From Pseudoalteromonas haloplanktis ATCC 14393 (GTDB lineage: Bacteria; Pseudomonadota; Gammaproteobacteria; Enterobacterales; Alteromonadaceae), in contig NZ_AHCA01000019.1 in the NCBI RefSeq assembly GCF_000238355.1, positions 1 to 46,322 of the forward strand: a stretch of DNA of 46,322 bases. The letters run 5' to 3'. Under the pieces are notes generated by a model. That model did not search any database. It saw only the letters and a program-made list of their open reading frames with translations, and was not told the origin of the DNA. The position numbers and the translations under genes were made by a program. Positions 22,983 through 33,319 of the stretch are shown one piece after another; positions within the stretch are counted from its first letter, which is position 1; every line of letters starts with the position of its first letter.

Positions 22983-25900
22983 TTATAGGCTGGGTTGGAT
23001 TATACGAACAGGGCCTATTAGCCCCGAGCTCTGCAGCTTTTTATTTTTCTCTTTCGCAAAAAAGTTATATCCTGTGAAAGTCACACGCTGACTCTTTGGC
23101 GGTGGTTCATTTGCATTGAGCCAAGGGACAGTTTTACCTGTCATTTTATAGCCACTGGTATCTGGAAGTGCTTCATCACCAACTAATCGGTTCACCCATG
23201 TATTCGTTATTTTTACTTCGAGTTCATTGCGACCAACCCTGATCGCTTTACTAATGTTTAAAGCGAATGGTGGTTTCCACAATGTTCCTAACTTTTTACC
23301 ATTAAGTGAGACTTCTGCTATTTGCTGTACTTCACCTAAATCAAGATAAATAGCTTTATCAGAACTGATTTGCTGCTTAGTGATAGAAAATGTTTTGGAA
23401 TAATTGGCGGTGCCAGAGTAATGTTTGATGTCTTCTTCTTTACGTGTGATCCAATCTTGTAATCTATCAAAAGTAACTAAGCCTGGACCTGCCAACTTTT
23501 GATCAAACTCAATGGTCCATGGGCCTGTGAGCTCTTGTACCTTTGTTTCTTTTTTATCATTTAGATACACATCTTTAACTAGTTGAGAGTGGGCACCGGT
23601 ATATTGTGGCGTGTTTTTATCACGACGAATCAAAATAAATCGGCTGGCATAAGGCTCAAGCGCTAAGTCAATGATGATTCGATTACCGTCCCTGCGGTAA
23701 TTTTGGACTTGTTCAATCGTGCCATCCGTATTGTTCCAAATCTCCGGTGAGCCACCACCATCACGGATTTCGACGCTGATTTGTTGAAACTCTGGTTTTT
23801 CACTGTGAAAAAAGTATAAGTCGTTACCATCAATGCGGCGTTTAGCAAAAACTTTTACGGGTTCGTCGTTTATCAAAAGATCTGGTTGTAATTTAAGTTG
23901 TTTAATTGTCTCAGCAAGACTTAAATTGCTTACAAGGCCTTTTTGATAAGCTTTAATGGTGTTTGCAGTGTTTGGCCAAAGCTCATCAGCAATTTGCTTA
24001 AATTTGGCTTTATTTGGCCACTCACTAAACCCGATCACATCTTTCGGTTTGTTACCAATAACGGTTGCACCAGCAGCTACTAACGACTGTATACGTTTTA
24101 ACGTTTTTAAGTGGAGGTAATCAGTTTTGGTCAAGTATAATGCTTTATAGCGCGTACCTTCAGGTAGGACAAGCCAGCCATCTTTTACGCTTATACGATT
24201 AAGCAATACATCGGTATTGGTGAAGTCGTGGCCAAAGCCCACAGGTATTTCAACTTCGCTATTTCCTCGTACTGGTGCAACATCGCCTAAATGCACTAAA
24301 AAGTCAGCGTCCGGCACACCTTGTTGTAATAGGTAAGATCCACGGGCTAAATATTTAAACCAATGCGTACCCCCATTATTCCACCATGTTTGAGTGCGAT
24401 CGATATGAGACCCAATTGAGTCCATTGTCATACCCGGCTTAATATGATTGTTGGGCTGATGTGCAAAGCGGTGAAACATGGTCTCGTTAATGCCTCGAGC
24501 CCACATACGATCACCATGATGTTTGTAATAGAATGGGTGGCCTTTCCAGTTAACGGTTGTAGAGGTAAATGACTCCGCGGAGATGATTTTTTTACCGTAA
24601 ATATGACCTGATGAAATAGCAGCACTGGTTCGCCCATGATAAACCTTGTCTGTGCCTGGGAATGATTTCACCCAAAACTCGCCCATTAAACGGTCTGCTT
24701 TACCGCCTGAGGCTAATTCATCAAAAGGGCCCCAGCCATAAGGTTCAATGTATGACTCTAAGCCATATTGGTGTGATAAACGAGTAAACTCACCAAAGTA
24801 GTTTTCAACCATTAAATCTGATTGATGCTGGCGGAGCTCTTGTAAAATAGCTCCCGTATGTTCTGCTGATTCAATTACGCGGCCAGTTAGTAAAGGTAAC
24901 CACTTAATTAAGTCGTAACCGAACTTTTCTTGGAAGGTGTTTTCTATCCCTGCGGTCCAATTTTGTCCACCCACTTCATAGCTATCAATTTCAGTGGTTT
25001 TTAGTGAGTTAATGCCTTTTGCTTGCACTTTTTTCACTAATTTCCCTACAAAAGCATCAAAGTGGAACTGTAAGGCTTTTGCATCAAACTTATCAACCTC
25101 TAACCCTTCCCCTTCAACTGTCGCGGGTACATTATAAGCGCCGGTACTGGTGTAACCAAAACGCAAGACGCGCCACTTACCTTCAGGGAGTTTGATGCCA
25201 TTTTTGGGTAACTCGCCACGATTCAACACTAAAACATCTTTTGCTTTGGTAATCGCTAATGGATTAATTTTAGGTGCTAAACTTACTCGGCCTCGTTCCA
25301 TCGAATTCATCGAAAACCAATCATCAATTCGTGGTACAGACCACAAGTCAAAACGTTTAAGTGTAATTGGTTTATCGAAAACTAAGCGAAAATACTTAGC
25401 TTTATAGCCATCTGTTTTATCACTGACAAGTTGCGGGCTAAAAGCCCATAACCTAGCACCTGGGCGAGGGCGCCTTAGCTTTTCAACGACGGTATTGAAG
25501 TTAATACCATCAGCTGATATTTGTAATGCTGCATCACCATGACGGTTAGGGGTTTCAATATGTAAACTACGCAATGTGGTTGGTTCATCAACTTCCACTT
25601 GTACCCAATAGCTGTTGTCTTTGTTTGCGTTGAACGTTAATGTGCTATCCCAATCATTGTCAGTAAGTAGTTCTGCATTTAATGTTGGATCTGAAACCGT
25701 TATTTTCGCATTGGCAAATGCGTTACTCTGGTTGTATTTATTTGCCGGTAGTGCAATCACCGCAACATCACGATAAAATTGTTCATAATAGCCAGGCTGT
25801 GGCGGTAAAAACATTTTGTTATTATGGTCATTTTGGTTTACTTGGACATATTGCTCTGACCAAGTGATCCTTTTCATTGACATTTCAGGAGTCACCCAAG

Positions 25901-26279
25901 GTCCACCACTTGAAGTCCAACCATCGGCGTTATGAATGCCAAATTCAATGTTATTTTTATCGGCTTGTGCGGCAGCATGAACAAGGTGATCATAAAATTC
26001 TTCAGTGCCAAATCGAATAGGACCATCTGATGAATATGGTTTATCACGGCGATGTACATGAAAAAATATAGCCCCTCCAATGCCCGCTTCTTTCATGGCT
26101 TTAAAGTCTTGAGTAAACCCCGGTTTACTGAGGTTACCGTTCATTGCATGCATCCACGTTTTAGGTAAATAATTTTGTTCGGGATCATTAAACGAGTCAG
26201 GGGATAATTGTTCTGCTAAAGCATTTAGAGAAAATACAGCTATAGCTAATGGCAGAATGGTATGAGTTTTGAGTTTCAT
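22983..26279 (-). CDS. GH106-like alpha-L-rhamnosidase, secreted
   Basis: An inverting exo-rhamnosidase, probably periplasmic. The 1098-residue protein has a signal peptide ending SLNALA-EQ. The (beta/alpha)8 start is clear from PKTWMHAMNGNLSKPGFTQD, GIGGAIFFHVHR and GIHNADGWTSSGGPWVTPE (residues 40-135), a pattern typical of GH106. TEIDSYEVGGQNWT near 432 and SYIEPYGWGPFDE near 504 carry acidic residues in the catalytic region. The C-terminal portion from about 880 to 1080 is a galactose-binding-like sandwich (YLDLGEVQQIAEVSLNGK). It lies 126 bp after the jelly-roll lyase gene with a hairpin in the gap, and 9 bp before GH78. AGAGAAC precedes the ATG. Confidence 0.9.
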   Translation of the reverse strand: MKLKTHTILPLAIAVFSLNALAEQLSPDSFNDPEQNYLPKTWMHAMNGNLSKPGFTQDFKAMKEAGIGGAIFFHVHRRDKPYSSDGPIRFGTEEFYDHLVHAAAQADKNNIEFGIHNADGWTSSGGPWVTPEMSMKRITWSEQYVQVNQNDHNNKMFLPPQPGYYEQFYRDVAVIALPANKYNQSNAFANAKITVSDPTLNAELLTDNDWDSTLTFNANKDNSYWVQVEVDEPTTLRSLHIETPNRHGDAALQISADGINFNTVVEKLRRPRPGARLWAFSPQLVSDKTDGYKAKYFRLVFDKPITLKRFDLWSVPRIDDWFSMNSMERGRVSLAPKINPLAITKAKDVLVLNRGELPKNGIKLPEGKWRVLRFGYTSTGAYNVPATVEGEGLEVDKFDAKALQFHFDAFVGKLVKKVQAKGINSLKTTEIDSYEVGGQNWTAGIENTFQEKFGYDLIKWLPLLTGRVIESAEHTGAILQELRQHQSDLMVENYFGEFTRLSHQYGLESYIEPYGWGPFDELASGGKADRLMGEFWVKSFPGTDKVYHGRTSAAISSGHIYGKKIISAESFTSTTVNWKGHPFYYKHHGDRMWARGINETMFHRFAHQPNNHIKPGMTMDSIGSHIDRTQTWWNNGGTHWFKYLARGSYLLQQGVPDADFLVHLGDVAPVRGNSEVEIPVGFGHDFTNTDVLLNRISVKDGWLVLPEGTRYKALYLTKTDYLHLKTLKRIQSLVAAGATVIGNKPKDVIGFSEWPNKAKFKQIADELWPNTANTIKAYQKGLVSNLSLAETIKQLKLQPDLLINDEPVKVFAKRRIDGNDLYFFHSEKPEFQQISVEIRDGGGSPEIWNNTDGTIEQVQNYRRDGNRIIIDLALEPYASRFILIRRDKNTPQYTGAHSQLVKDVYLNDKKETKVQELTGPWTIEFDQKLAGPGLVTFDRLQDWITRKEEDIKHYSGTANYSKTFSITKQQISSDKAIYLDLGEVQQIAEVSLNGKKLGTLWKPPFALNISKAIRVGRNELEVKITNTWVNRLVGDEALPDTSGYKMTGKTVPWLNANEPPPKSQRVTFTGYNFFAKEKNKKLQSSGLIGPVRIIQPSL

Positions 26280-26365
26280 ATTGTTCTCTTTAAAAATTTA
26301 AGGCATTGATTTAGCTTAGAGGGAAGCGTTTGTTTTACTCTTTAGGGGAAAATAAACAGAGTATA

Positions 26366-26390
26366 TGGGTTTAGCACTTGGCTAAACCCA
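26366..26390 (-). repeat. Perfect 10-bp hairpin between lyase and GH106 genes
   Basis: TGGGTTTAGC at 26366-26375 and GCTAAACCCA at 26381-26390 flank loop ACTTG. It lies 15 bp after the lyase stop on the minus strand and 87 bp before the GH106 start. With only a loose T-rich stretch after it, partial termination or mRNA processing inside the operon is more likely than full termination. Confidence 0.65.
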
Positions 26391-26405
26391 CCTTAGAACG
26401 CCATA

Positions 26406-27332
26406 CTAGTTAGCCTTTGACGCAACGTCCTGGTAGTTAATATCATCCCCTTGTGCTTGACGCACTTCATCAAGGTACATGATTACATCTTGATCACGCT
26501 TGGCATAATCACCCCATAAGTACCAGCCGAATGATGGATAAACACCCATATCATCGTTATAACCAACTTTAACATTGGTACGATTAACTACGTGTTTACC
26601 ATCGATCCATAGGTTTAGTTCGCCTTTTTTTTCAAAAGGATTCGTTTTGACTTTGAGAACGAAATCGACCCAACGGTCTTGATAATCTGCTAGCTTGGCT
26701 GGTATCTCAAACGTTTTATTCCCTTCTCCGTGAGTGCTCGTGCTGAGTTTTTTACTGTCCCATGAATAACCCATGGTAAAGCCGTCTTTGACCAAGTTGA
26801 TAGAAACTGGAGGGATGCGATTAGGTTCTTTATTACCATCTCTCGCACCATGTATCTGGAAGAACAATGCACCTTGCCCCTCTTTTAATTGTGTATCCTC
26901 ACTTGGGAAATAAGCGCTAAATCCATACCAAACCGTGGCAATATTACTCTGGGCTTTATAGCCATGAAACATAGCCTTTCTATCAGTGTTATCAAGTACT
27001 TTTGGGTCGCCATTGTATTTTGTTTGGTTGGCATGTTTCCAGTGCAGTTTAGCTGAGTAGTCTCCATAGCGAACAATTGATTGCTCTGCGCTAAAGGAGT
27101 GCGGCCCTTGTAATTGTGCGAATAAGAAGTTTTTTGGTAATGCAGTATTTAGCCCCGGTTGATGAGTGCTAATACTTAACGTCGTGTTTTCTGCATTCCA
27201 GCCCCCTTGCTCGAACGACTCATAGATAACCGTTTTCAACGTTGGGGTAGCATTATTCATATTTTCTGTTTGAGTACTACAACCAGTGAGCACTAATGCT
27301 AAAGCTGGTAGTAGATAATTTATATTTTTCAT
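26406..27332 (-). CDS. Jelly-roll polysaccharide lyase lipoprotein (PL28-like candidate)
   Basis: It probably cleaves the backbone by beta-elimination next to a uronic acid and leaves unsaturated ends. The 308-residue protein has a lipobox (LTGC, Cys18). The rest is beta-rich in a concanavalin-like jelly roll: SIVRYGDYSAKLHW (about 85-98), WYGFSAYFPSE, ALFFQIHGARD, RWVDFVLKVK, GELNLWIDGKHV and GWYLWGDYAK. This pattern fits the Polysacc_lyase (PF14099-like) group. Within that, a PL28 ulvan lyase is the best guess given rhamnosidases, GH39 and sulfatases around it, but other jelly-roll lyase families cannot be excluded by eye. GAAG precedes ATG 27332, and the gap to GH39 is 42 bp. Confidence 0.7.
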   Translation of the reverse strand: MKNINYLLPALALVLTGCSTQTENMNNATPTLKTVIYESFEQGGWNAENTTLSISTHQPGLNTALPKNFLFAQLQGPHSFSAEQSIVRYGDYSAKLHWKHANQTKYNGDPKVLDNTDRKAMFHGYKAQSNIATVWYGFSAYFPSEDTQLKEGQGALFFQIHGARDGNKEPNRIPPVSINLVKDGFTMGYSWDSKKLSTSTHGEGNKTFEIPAKLADYQDRWVDFVLKVKTNPFEKKGELNLWIDGKHVVNRTNVKVGYNDDMGVYPSFGWYLWGDYAKRDQDVIMYLDEVRQAQGDDINYQDVASKAN

Positions 27333-27374
27333 TAAATTTACTTCTTCATTTTAATCGAGTTATTAAAGGGTAAA

Positions 27375-29078
27375 TTACCAACGGATCTGATACTTTTGCA
27401 CAGCAAAAGAGGGCAACGTATTGTTAATTTTTACTAATGAGTTTCCAGAGAGCTCACTAGACGTCGTTTCGCCTTGTCGCCATTTACCCCAATTTAGTTT
27501 ATTTTTTTTGCCATATTTTGAGTAAGTTTGTTCATAAGCTTGAATACCCTCTTCATTTAATGCGTTTGCGACAGAAGCGGTGGGGTGGGCATCTTCTTTT
27601 CGCCATCCACCTTGACTCTGTGGTATGTTGGCTTTTGGGTGCTCAGCAAAAAATAATTGATCAAGGTTACTTGTTTGATCTATCTGCGCAACACGATACT
27701 GGAATTTTGTACCCTCATTTTTATCTACCCGTAATGACAGTGAAATGGGCTCTGGCTTTTGATATTCCATATTGTCTTTATTAAAATTAAACAACAGGAC
27801 ATCAATATCTTGATTACCTTGCTTCTGAGAGAAAATACCATCGACACGATTTCCTTTTACGGCTGGATCTCCATTAACAGTATTGTTGTAAAACGTATCA
27901 CCGACCATATCATTCAGTGCTAATTGGGTCATTGCCTCAGGACTGTACGAGCCATTTTTAGCATTACCCCATTGAAAAACCTCTTTTATGTCTTTATCTA
28001 GCATCATCTTTGATAGCATGGCAAAAAATGCAGAGTTATGTGAGGTTGCGACACTCACAAAGCCTGCTCGTTTCATTTTTACTATGAATTTATATTCATG
28101 AATTTCGAAACTGGCATTTGGATTATAATCAGGGTTTTCAAGGATCGGTGCTATCTGCTCCTGATAAACTTGTTCCATATCCATTTCGTGGGGGTGGGTG
28201 ATGTGCGGATAATATGAAATAGCTAAGAAATCATAAGGTACGTTATTCTGTTTTGCCCAAGTAACAAAGTATGGTGCATAAGCTTCTTCGGTATTACCAG
28301 TATAATCTACATACGTACTTTTATGACTTGCTTCTCTAAAGTGAGTACCGACTATCGCATTTGGTAGCACGGATTTAACTGCTGTAACAGTGTTTAAGTA
28401 ATGATCAAAAAATTCTTGGCGAGTAGCAGCCCAGTGTTGTGGTCGAGTGTCTATTTCTGAGCCAACTCTAAAGCGCCATTTCATAACAACATCTTCGCCA
28501 TAGGTTTTAACAAGGTGTGTTATGAAGGCTTCGATATAATTATGCCAAGCCTGAGGATCATTGGGTGGCAAACCATTCCCGTATACGCCAACTCGGTCTT
28601 TTTCTAAATAATTTTTACCGTTTGGTTTATCTACAAATGTATAGCCTTGCTGAAATGCCCAAGGTGGGTTATCTAATACTATTTGAAAAACGTCCCAGTC
28701 ATCATTGAGCCAGCTATCAATTCGTTTAGTCGCTTGATCAAAGTTGTACGTGTATTTTTCTCCATCCCACAAGTACGTATCGCCCGTTATATCTTGATTG
28801 TACCATCCACCTAACATGCGCACTGTATTAACTTTAGCTTTGCGGCCAAATGTTGCTGGTTTGGATTTTGGGTTTCCACGCTCTGTTCTTACTGCAACGT
28901 CAAAGAAATCGTAAATGATACCCGCTTGCTCAGTATCACTGGTAAAGTCAGCATATAACATTGTTGATGGTTGGGCTATTACATCAACTGTCGTCTCATT
29001 TTTTTCAGGTGATAAAGCTGATTGGCAACCGGCAGTACATAGGAGTGCGGGCAGTAACATTTTTCTCAGTAGCTTCAT
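27375..29078 (-). CDS. GH39-like clan GH-A glycoside hydrolase
   Basis: It likely hydrolyses a xyloside or related bond in oligosaccharides. The 567-residue protein starts with a hydrophobic segment and a borderline lipobox (CTAGC, Cys18). The TIM barrel covers about 50-420: TVRMLGGWYNQD, FQIVLDNPPW, KWRFRVGSEID with Glu208 at the acid/base position, DFLAISYYPH, and SFEIHEYK (Glu325 or Glu328) at the nucleophile position. The C-terminus is a beta sandwich. GH39 members occur in described ulvan loci, where xylose is released; this is the likely role here, with iduronidase-type activity as an alternative. SD AAGGAAAA precedes ATG 29078, and the sulfatase gene lies 19 bp upstream. Confidence 0.75.
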   Translation of the reverse strand: MKLLRKMLLPALLCTAGCQSALSPEKNETTVDVIAQPSTMLYADFTSDTEQAGIIYDFFDVAVRTERGNPKSKPATFGRKAKVNTVRMLGGWYNQDITGDTYLWDGEKYTYNFDQATKRIDSWLNDDWDVFQIVLDNPPWAFQQGYTFVDKPNGKNYLEKDRVGVYGNGLPPNDPQAWHNYIEAFITHLVKTYGEDVVMKWRFRVGSEIDTRPQHWAATRQEFFDHYLNTVTAVKSVLPNAIVGTHFREASHKSTYVDYTGNTEEAYAPYFVTWAKQNNVPYDFLAISYYPHITHPHEMDMEQVYQEQIAPILENPDYNPNASFEIHEYKFIVKMKRAGFVSVATSHNSAFFAMLSKMMLDKDIKEVFQWGNAKNGSYSPEAMTQLALNDMVGDTFYNNTVNGDPAVKGNRVDGIFSQKQGNQDIDVLLFNFNKDNMEYQKPEPISLSLRVDKNEGTKFQYRVAQIDQTSNLDQLFFAEHPKANIPQSQGGWRKEDAHPTASVANALNEEGIQAYEQTYSKYGKKNKLNWGKWRQGETTSSELSGNSLVKINNTLPSFAVQKYQIRW

Positions 29079-29097
29079 GATTTTTCCTTACCTCGTC

Positions 29098-30549
29098 TTA
29101 ATGATTATTCACATGTCGTTTTACATAAAACGAAGGTGCATTAAGAGGAAACTTGTTATGCAATAGTGCTTTTAAATGTTGTTCGAGTTCATGGTATTGT
29201 GGTCTACCTGAAATATTTGCTATGGCTACATCGCTGGTGGTGTGATCGTATAGTTCAGTATCTTTAATTTCTTGGGTTGCGGCATTGCGCCATTCTGTGT
29301 AACGCCATTGACCGTTTGTGACAGAAACACCCATAATCTTCCCGCGATTAAATAAACTGTATGCTGCTTCTTTAAATTGCATATCAGGGTTATCAAGCAA
29401 AGGTAATAAGCTTTGGCCATCTACTTTCGGCATTTCTAAGCCTGCGGCTTGAGCAACCGATGGGAAAATATCAACATTTTCAACAAGTGCGTTTGACGTT
29501 ACACCCGCTTTACGGTTTTCATGTGATAACTCACGGCTGATAATAAGGGGAACTTTTGTGTCTAGTTCCATATTGCTGTGCTTATTCCATGCACCATATT
29601 CTCCCAGCTTATATCCGTGATCGCTCATAAAAACGACCATTGTATTGTCACGCAAGCCCATTTCATCTACCGCTTTCATAACACGGCCTATTTGTGCATC
29701 CATGTAACTTACCGATGCGTAGTAAGCGTGAATAAGCGTTTTAGTCAGCTCATCATCAACATCACCTTTTTTCGGAATGCCGCCATACATGCGAAGTTCC
29801 CCCCACTTGGTTAGAGCTAGCCTATACATATTGTCTGGTTTATCTTTACTAGGAACGGTGAACTGTTCTCGATCATAAAGATCCCAATATTTCTTAGGAG
29901 CATTAAAGGGTAGGTGTGGTTTACTTAAACCGACAAACATTAAAAATTTATCGTCTTTGAGCTGTTGTAATGTTTTTATTGCATCAGTTGCGACTTTACC
30001 ATCTTTGTAAAAGTCATCTTCTACATCACCTGCTTCATAGGCAAACTTAGTTTTAGCTTTTTCAGGATCAGCATAAAAGTTATCGAGTTTTTTTATGTGC
30101 GTAGACCAATTGTCTTGATCATCCGTTACGCTGTGATAAACCTTACCGATGCTGACCGTTTTGTATCCATTGTTCTTAAATAACTCTGGCATTGAAACTA
30201 CGTTTGGCTGGTTAGGACGTAGACGGCCATTTTTGTCTATTGTATACAATCCCGTTGTTTCAGGCCGTAAGCCAGTCATGATACTTACACGAGAAGGCCC
30301 ACAAATAGCTTGTTGTGCGTAAGCGTGAGTAAATTTCACGCCTTCGTTGGCCAGTTTATCAATGTTTGGGCTAAGTACATGGCTGTGCCCATAGGTGCCA
30401 AGATCTGAACGTAGATCATCTACCAAGAAAATGAGCACATTTAACGGCTCTTGAATCTTGGTTTGAGATACTGTTTGCTCTACTTTTTGTGCACTACAAG
30501 CACTGAGTAAAAAAGCGAGCAATACTGTTAAAGTTTTAGAGTTTGCCAT
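29098..30549 (-). CDS. S1 family sulfatase, iduronate-2-sulfatase-like, lipoprotein
   Basis: It removes sulfate esters from sugar residues after maturation of a cysteine to formylglycine. The 483-residue protein has a lipobox (LSAC, Cys18). VLIFLVDDLRSDLGTYG (38-54) gives the metal-binding aspartates, CGPSR with Cys83 is the formylglycine motif, and SIGKVYH, FVGLSKPHLPFNAP and FMSDHGYKLGEYGAWNKHSNME follow. This order and wording match iduronate-2-sulfatases (S1_7 type), which fits the iduronate of ulvan. The true sugar may differ. The gene starts inside the last 14 bases of the upstream GH78, so the two are translationally coupled. Confidence 0.9.
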   Translation of the reverse strand: MANSKTLTVLLAFLLSACSAQKVEQTVSQTKIQEPLNVLIFLVDDLRSDLGTYGHSHVLSPNIDKLANEGVKFTHAYAQQAICGPSRVSIMTGLRPETTGLYTIDKNGRLRPNQPNVVSMPELFKNNGYKTVSIGKVYHSVTDDQDNWSTHIKKLDNFYADPEKAKTKFAYEAGDVEDDFYKDGKVATDAIKTLQQLKDDKFLMFVGLSKPHLPFNAPKKYWDLYDREQFTVPSKDKPDNMYRLALTKWGELRMYGGIPKKGDVDDELTKTLIHAYYASVSYMDAQIGRVMKAVDEMGLRDNTMVVFMSDHGYKLGEYGAWNKHSNMELDTKVPLIISRELSHENRKAGVTSNALVENVDIFPSVAQAAGLEMPKVDGQSLLPLLDNPDMQFKEAAYSLFNRGKIMGVSVTNGQWRYTEWRNAATQEIKDTELYDHTTSDVAIANISGRPQYHELEQHLKALLHNKFPLNAPSFYVKRHVNNH

Positions 30550-33319
30550 TTATTTGATACTCACCTGGTGTTAATTTTTCATGATTACTGATTTGGATAC
30601 CGTTTTGTGCAACGGTCACTTCTTGTAAATGTGTTAAGTCTAAAATGGCCGCTGAGTTTTTAGGTACTAGAAGGTTGATAGATACTTCATCAGCTTTTAC
30701 AAACCAATTAATTTCAATTTCACCATTCATTGTATGAACAGTGCCATTCGCTTGATCCAAATAGTGCGAAAATTGCGGTGATACTTTGAACTCTTTAAAG
30801 CCAGGAAGCGTTTGTTGTATGCCTAAAATGCCTTCATAAAACCAGCGGGAAACAGTTCCGTAAGCGTAGTGGTTTAGCGAATTCATACCTTGAGGATTAA
30901 AACCATCCTCCAATGAATATGAATTCCAACGTTCCCATGTTGTTGTTGCACCATTGTTTATTGAATAAAACCATGATGGGTAAGTTTCTTTAAATAACAA
31001 CTGATAGATTAAATCACTTCTTCCTGCATCTTGTAGCACTGAGGTAAGTAAAGGCGTACCTAAGAAACCTGTGCGAAGGTGGTTATCAGCTTGGCCAATA
31101 AGCGCTATTAACAGCTCTTGCGCTTTTAACTTTTCTTGAGCATTGAATAGATTGAACTCTAATGCCAGTAGATACGCAGTTTGAGTTGCTTCACCTTTTT
31201 TAGGCGTAAGTTGAACATCAAAAAAGTGTGTTCTGAAAGCGTTTTTTATGCGTGCATGTAATGCCGATAAAGCGTCAATATCAGCTTGTTTTTGTAGAAC
31301 TGTTGCGGCTTTGAGTGTTAACTCAACCGATCGTGCATAAAAAGCAGTACCGATCAGGTTAAAATCTGTATCACCCCGGTTTGCTCCTTTACCTTCGGCT
31401 TTAGGGTAGGGTTGTAACCAGTCACCAAAGGTATTCATTTTTGAAATACTATTTGTACTTTGGCTTGTATGGTAATCCACCCATTTTTTCATCATGTCAT
31501 AGTTTTCGGTTAGGATGGTTTCATCCCCGGTCATTGTGTACAGTTCCCAAGGGATTATCGTTGCTGCATCTCCCCAGCCAGACGATGCCCAATTGATCCA
31601 GGTAATAAAAGGAACATATAAAGGGATCATCCCATCACTGGCTTGCTCTTCTCTCATGCTTTCAAGCCATGCTGACCAGAAACCATAAACGTCTGCTATA
31701 TACATTGAAGGTGTAACAAATGCGTTTGCATCACCTGTCCATCCTAAACGTTCATCTCGTTGTGGGCAGTCCAGTGGAATGTCATAAAAATTACCGCGTA
31801 GACCCCAATTTATATTACTAAAGAGCTTATTTAATTTAGGGTGCGAGCTATTAAAGTTATTGTAGAGTTTGATATCTGAGTGTTGAACGAGCGACGTGAC
31901 CCAATCTTTTGATGGGGCTTTAGACGCATCAAAGCCTGATAATTTGATATAGCGATAACCATGAAAAGTAAAAGTTGGTTGGTATTGGATAAATTCAGTT
32001 TTAGCTGGGGAGTAAAAGTTGGTAGATAAAGCACTGCGATAATTGTCTGTATAAAACTCACCTTTATGTAATGCTTCTGCAAATTCAACTTTAACTTGTT
32101 GGTTAGCAACGACAGGAATATTTAAACGAGGCACGCCGACCATATTTTGGCCAAAATCAAAGATAACACTATTTTCATTGTGCTCTAAAAGAGCAATCGG
32201 GCTCAGTTCATCAACGATACGAATAGGTTCGTGGCGTTTAGGTCTTAGCTTGATCGCATTATCGATATCTTGTGCGTAAGCATTTTGCCAACTACTGCTG
32301 TCAAACTTTGTTCGGTTCCAGTTTGGCATTTCAAACGCTTGGTCGTAACGTTCGCCATCATAATTACTTGCAAATCGAATCGGGCCTTGCTGTGTCGCTT
32401 TCCATGTTTCATCGGTAGTTATTGTTTGTTTAGTACCATCAATGAGTGTAATTTCTAGTTGTGCTAATAGCCGAGGAGGAAGAGTATGTTCAGGCTCTTT
32501 CAAGTCAGCCACTCGTGCTGAGTACCAACCACCAGCAAGCGATGCTGCTATGGTATTTTCCCCTAAATTTAGCTTATCAGTTAAGTCATATGTTAAGGTT
32601 TCTATACGCTGACTATAAGGCGTCCAACCTGGGGTCATAACATCTTTTGCAGATACCTCATCACCATTTATATATGGCTTAAATACTCCTTTGGCTGTGA
32701 TATAAAGACGCGCATCTGCGACTTTGTTAGAAAGGGTGAATGATTTTCTAAAGTATTGTGGTGTTGCGATTAAGTCTTTGCTTGGTTGATTTGCAAGGGC
32801 TGTATCAGGGTGTCCAATCCATTTGGCCTGCCAATCTTCATTTTTAAGCAAACCAAGTTCGAGGGTTTGCACATCACTCCAGCGAGAAGCTTTATCACTT
32901 TCATCCCATAAACGAACACGCCAATATACTTGTTGTCTAGAGCTTAGCGGCTGTCCTTGATAATGTATCCAGCTTGTATTTGTTGAATTTATTTTGCTGC
33001 TGTCCCATAAATCTGGTTGCGTTGAAAATAGTTCTGGAGTAGAGCTTACCTGTATTTGATATGCAGATTGGGCACTAGATTGACTGTTTTGAGGCATTTG
33101 CCAAGAGAACCGAGGTGTACTTTCATAATATCCAACGGGGGCTTTAAACCCTTCACCTACTTTTAATTCAATAGGGGCTGCTATCAAGCTTATAGTTTGT
33201 TGTGGTGAATTTAAGGCCTCTTTTTCGTTACTACAAGAAGCACTTAGGCACACTACGAGAGCTAATGATAATGGTTTTACTACGCTCTTAAATAGGCTGT
33301 TCAATCTTGGCTTATTCAT
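30536..33319 (-). CDS. GH78 alpha-L-rhamnosidase, lipoprotein
   Basis: It releases terminal alpha-L-rhamnose, probably at the periplasmic face or cell surface. The frame begins with TTG at 33343; the inner ATG at 33319 gives 927 residues and a clean lipoprotein signal (LSASC, Cys29), so I prefer it, although neither has a strong Shine-Dalgarno. Domains follow the classical order: a fibronectin-like start (TPRFSWQMPQNSQSSAQSAY is its N-terminal hallmark), Bac_rhamnosid_N (WQAKWIGHPD, AGGWYSARV), the DFGQNMVG segment, the catalytic barrel with DCPQRDERLGWTGD near residue 518, and a beta-sandwich tail with TTTWERWNSY near 790. It is the first gene of the degradative operon and the canonical one of the two GH78 members. 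Confidence 0.93.
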   Translation of the reverse strand: MNKPRLNSLFKSVVKPLSLALVVCLSASCSNEKEALNSPQQTISLIAAPIELKVGEGFKAPVGYYESTPRFSWQMPQNSQSSAQSAYQIQVSSTPELFSTQPDLWDSSKINSTNTSWIHYQGQPLSSRQQVYWRVRLWDESDKASRWSDVQTLELGLLKNEDWQAKWIGHPDTALANQPSKDLIATPQYFRKSFTLSNKVADARLYITAKGVFKPYINGDEVSAKDVMTPGWTPYSQRIETLTYDLTDKLNLGENTIAASLAGGWYSARVADLKEPEHTLPPRLLAQLEITLIDGTKQTITTDETWKATQQGPIRFASNYDGERYDQAFEMPNWNRTKFDSSSWQNAYAQDIDNAIKLRPKRHEPIRIVDELSPIALLEHNENSVIFDFGQNMVGVPRLNIPVVANQQVKVEFAEALHKGEFYTDNYRSALSTNFYSPAKTEFIQYQPTFTFHGYRYIKLSGFDASKAPSKDWVTSLVQHSDIKLYNNFNSSHPKLNKLFSNINWGLRGNFYDIPLDCPQRDERLGWTGDANAFVTPSMYIADVYGFWSAWLESMREEQASDGMIPLYVPFITWINWASSGWGDAATIIPWELYTMTGDETILTENYDMMKKWVDYHTSQSTNSISKMNTFGDWLQPYPKAEGKGANRGDTDFNLIGTAFYARSVELTLKAATVLQKQADIDALSALHARIKNAFRTHFFDVQLTPKKGEATQTAYLLALEFNLFNAQEKLKAQELLIALIGQADNHLRTGFLGTPLLTSVLQDAGRSDLIYQLLFKETYPSWFYSINNGATTTWERWNSYSLEDGFNPQGMNSLNHYAYGTVSRWFYEGILGIQQTLPGFKEFKVSPQFSHYLDQANGTVHTMNGEIEINWFVKADEVSINLLVPKNSAAILDLTHLQEVTVAQNGIQISNHEKLTPGEYQINGKL

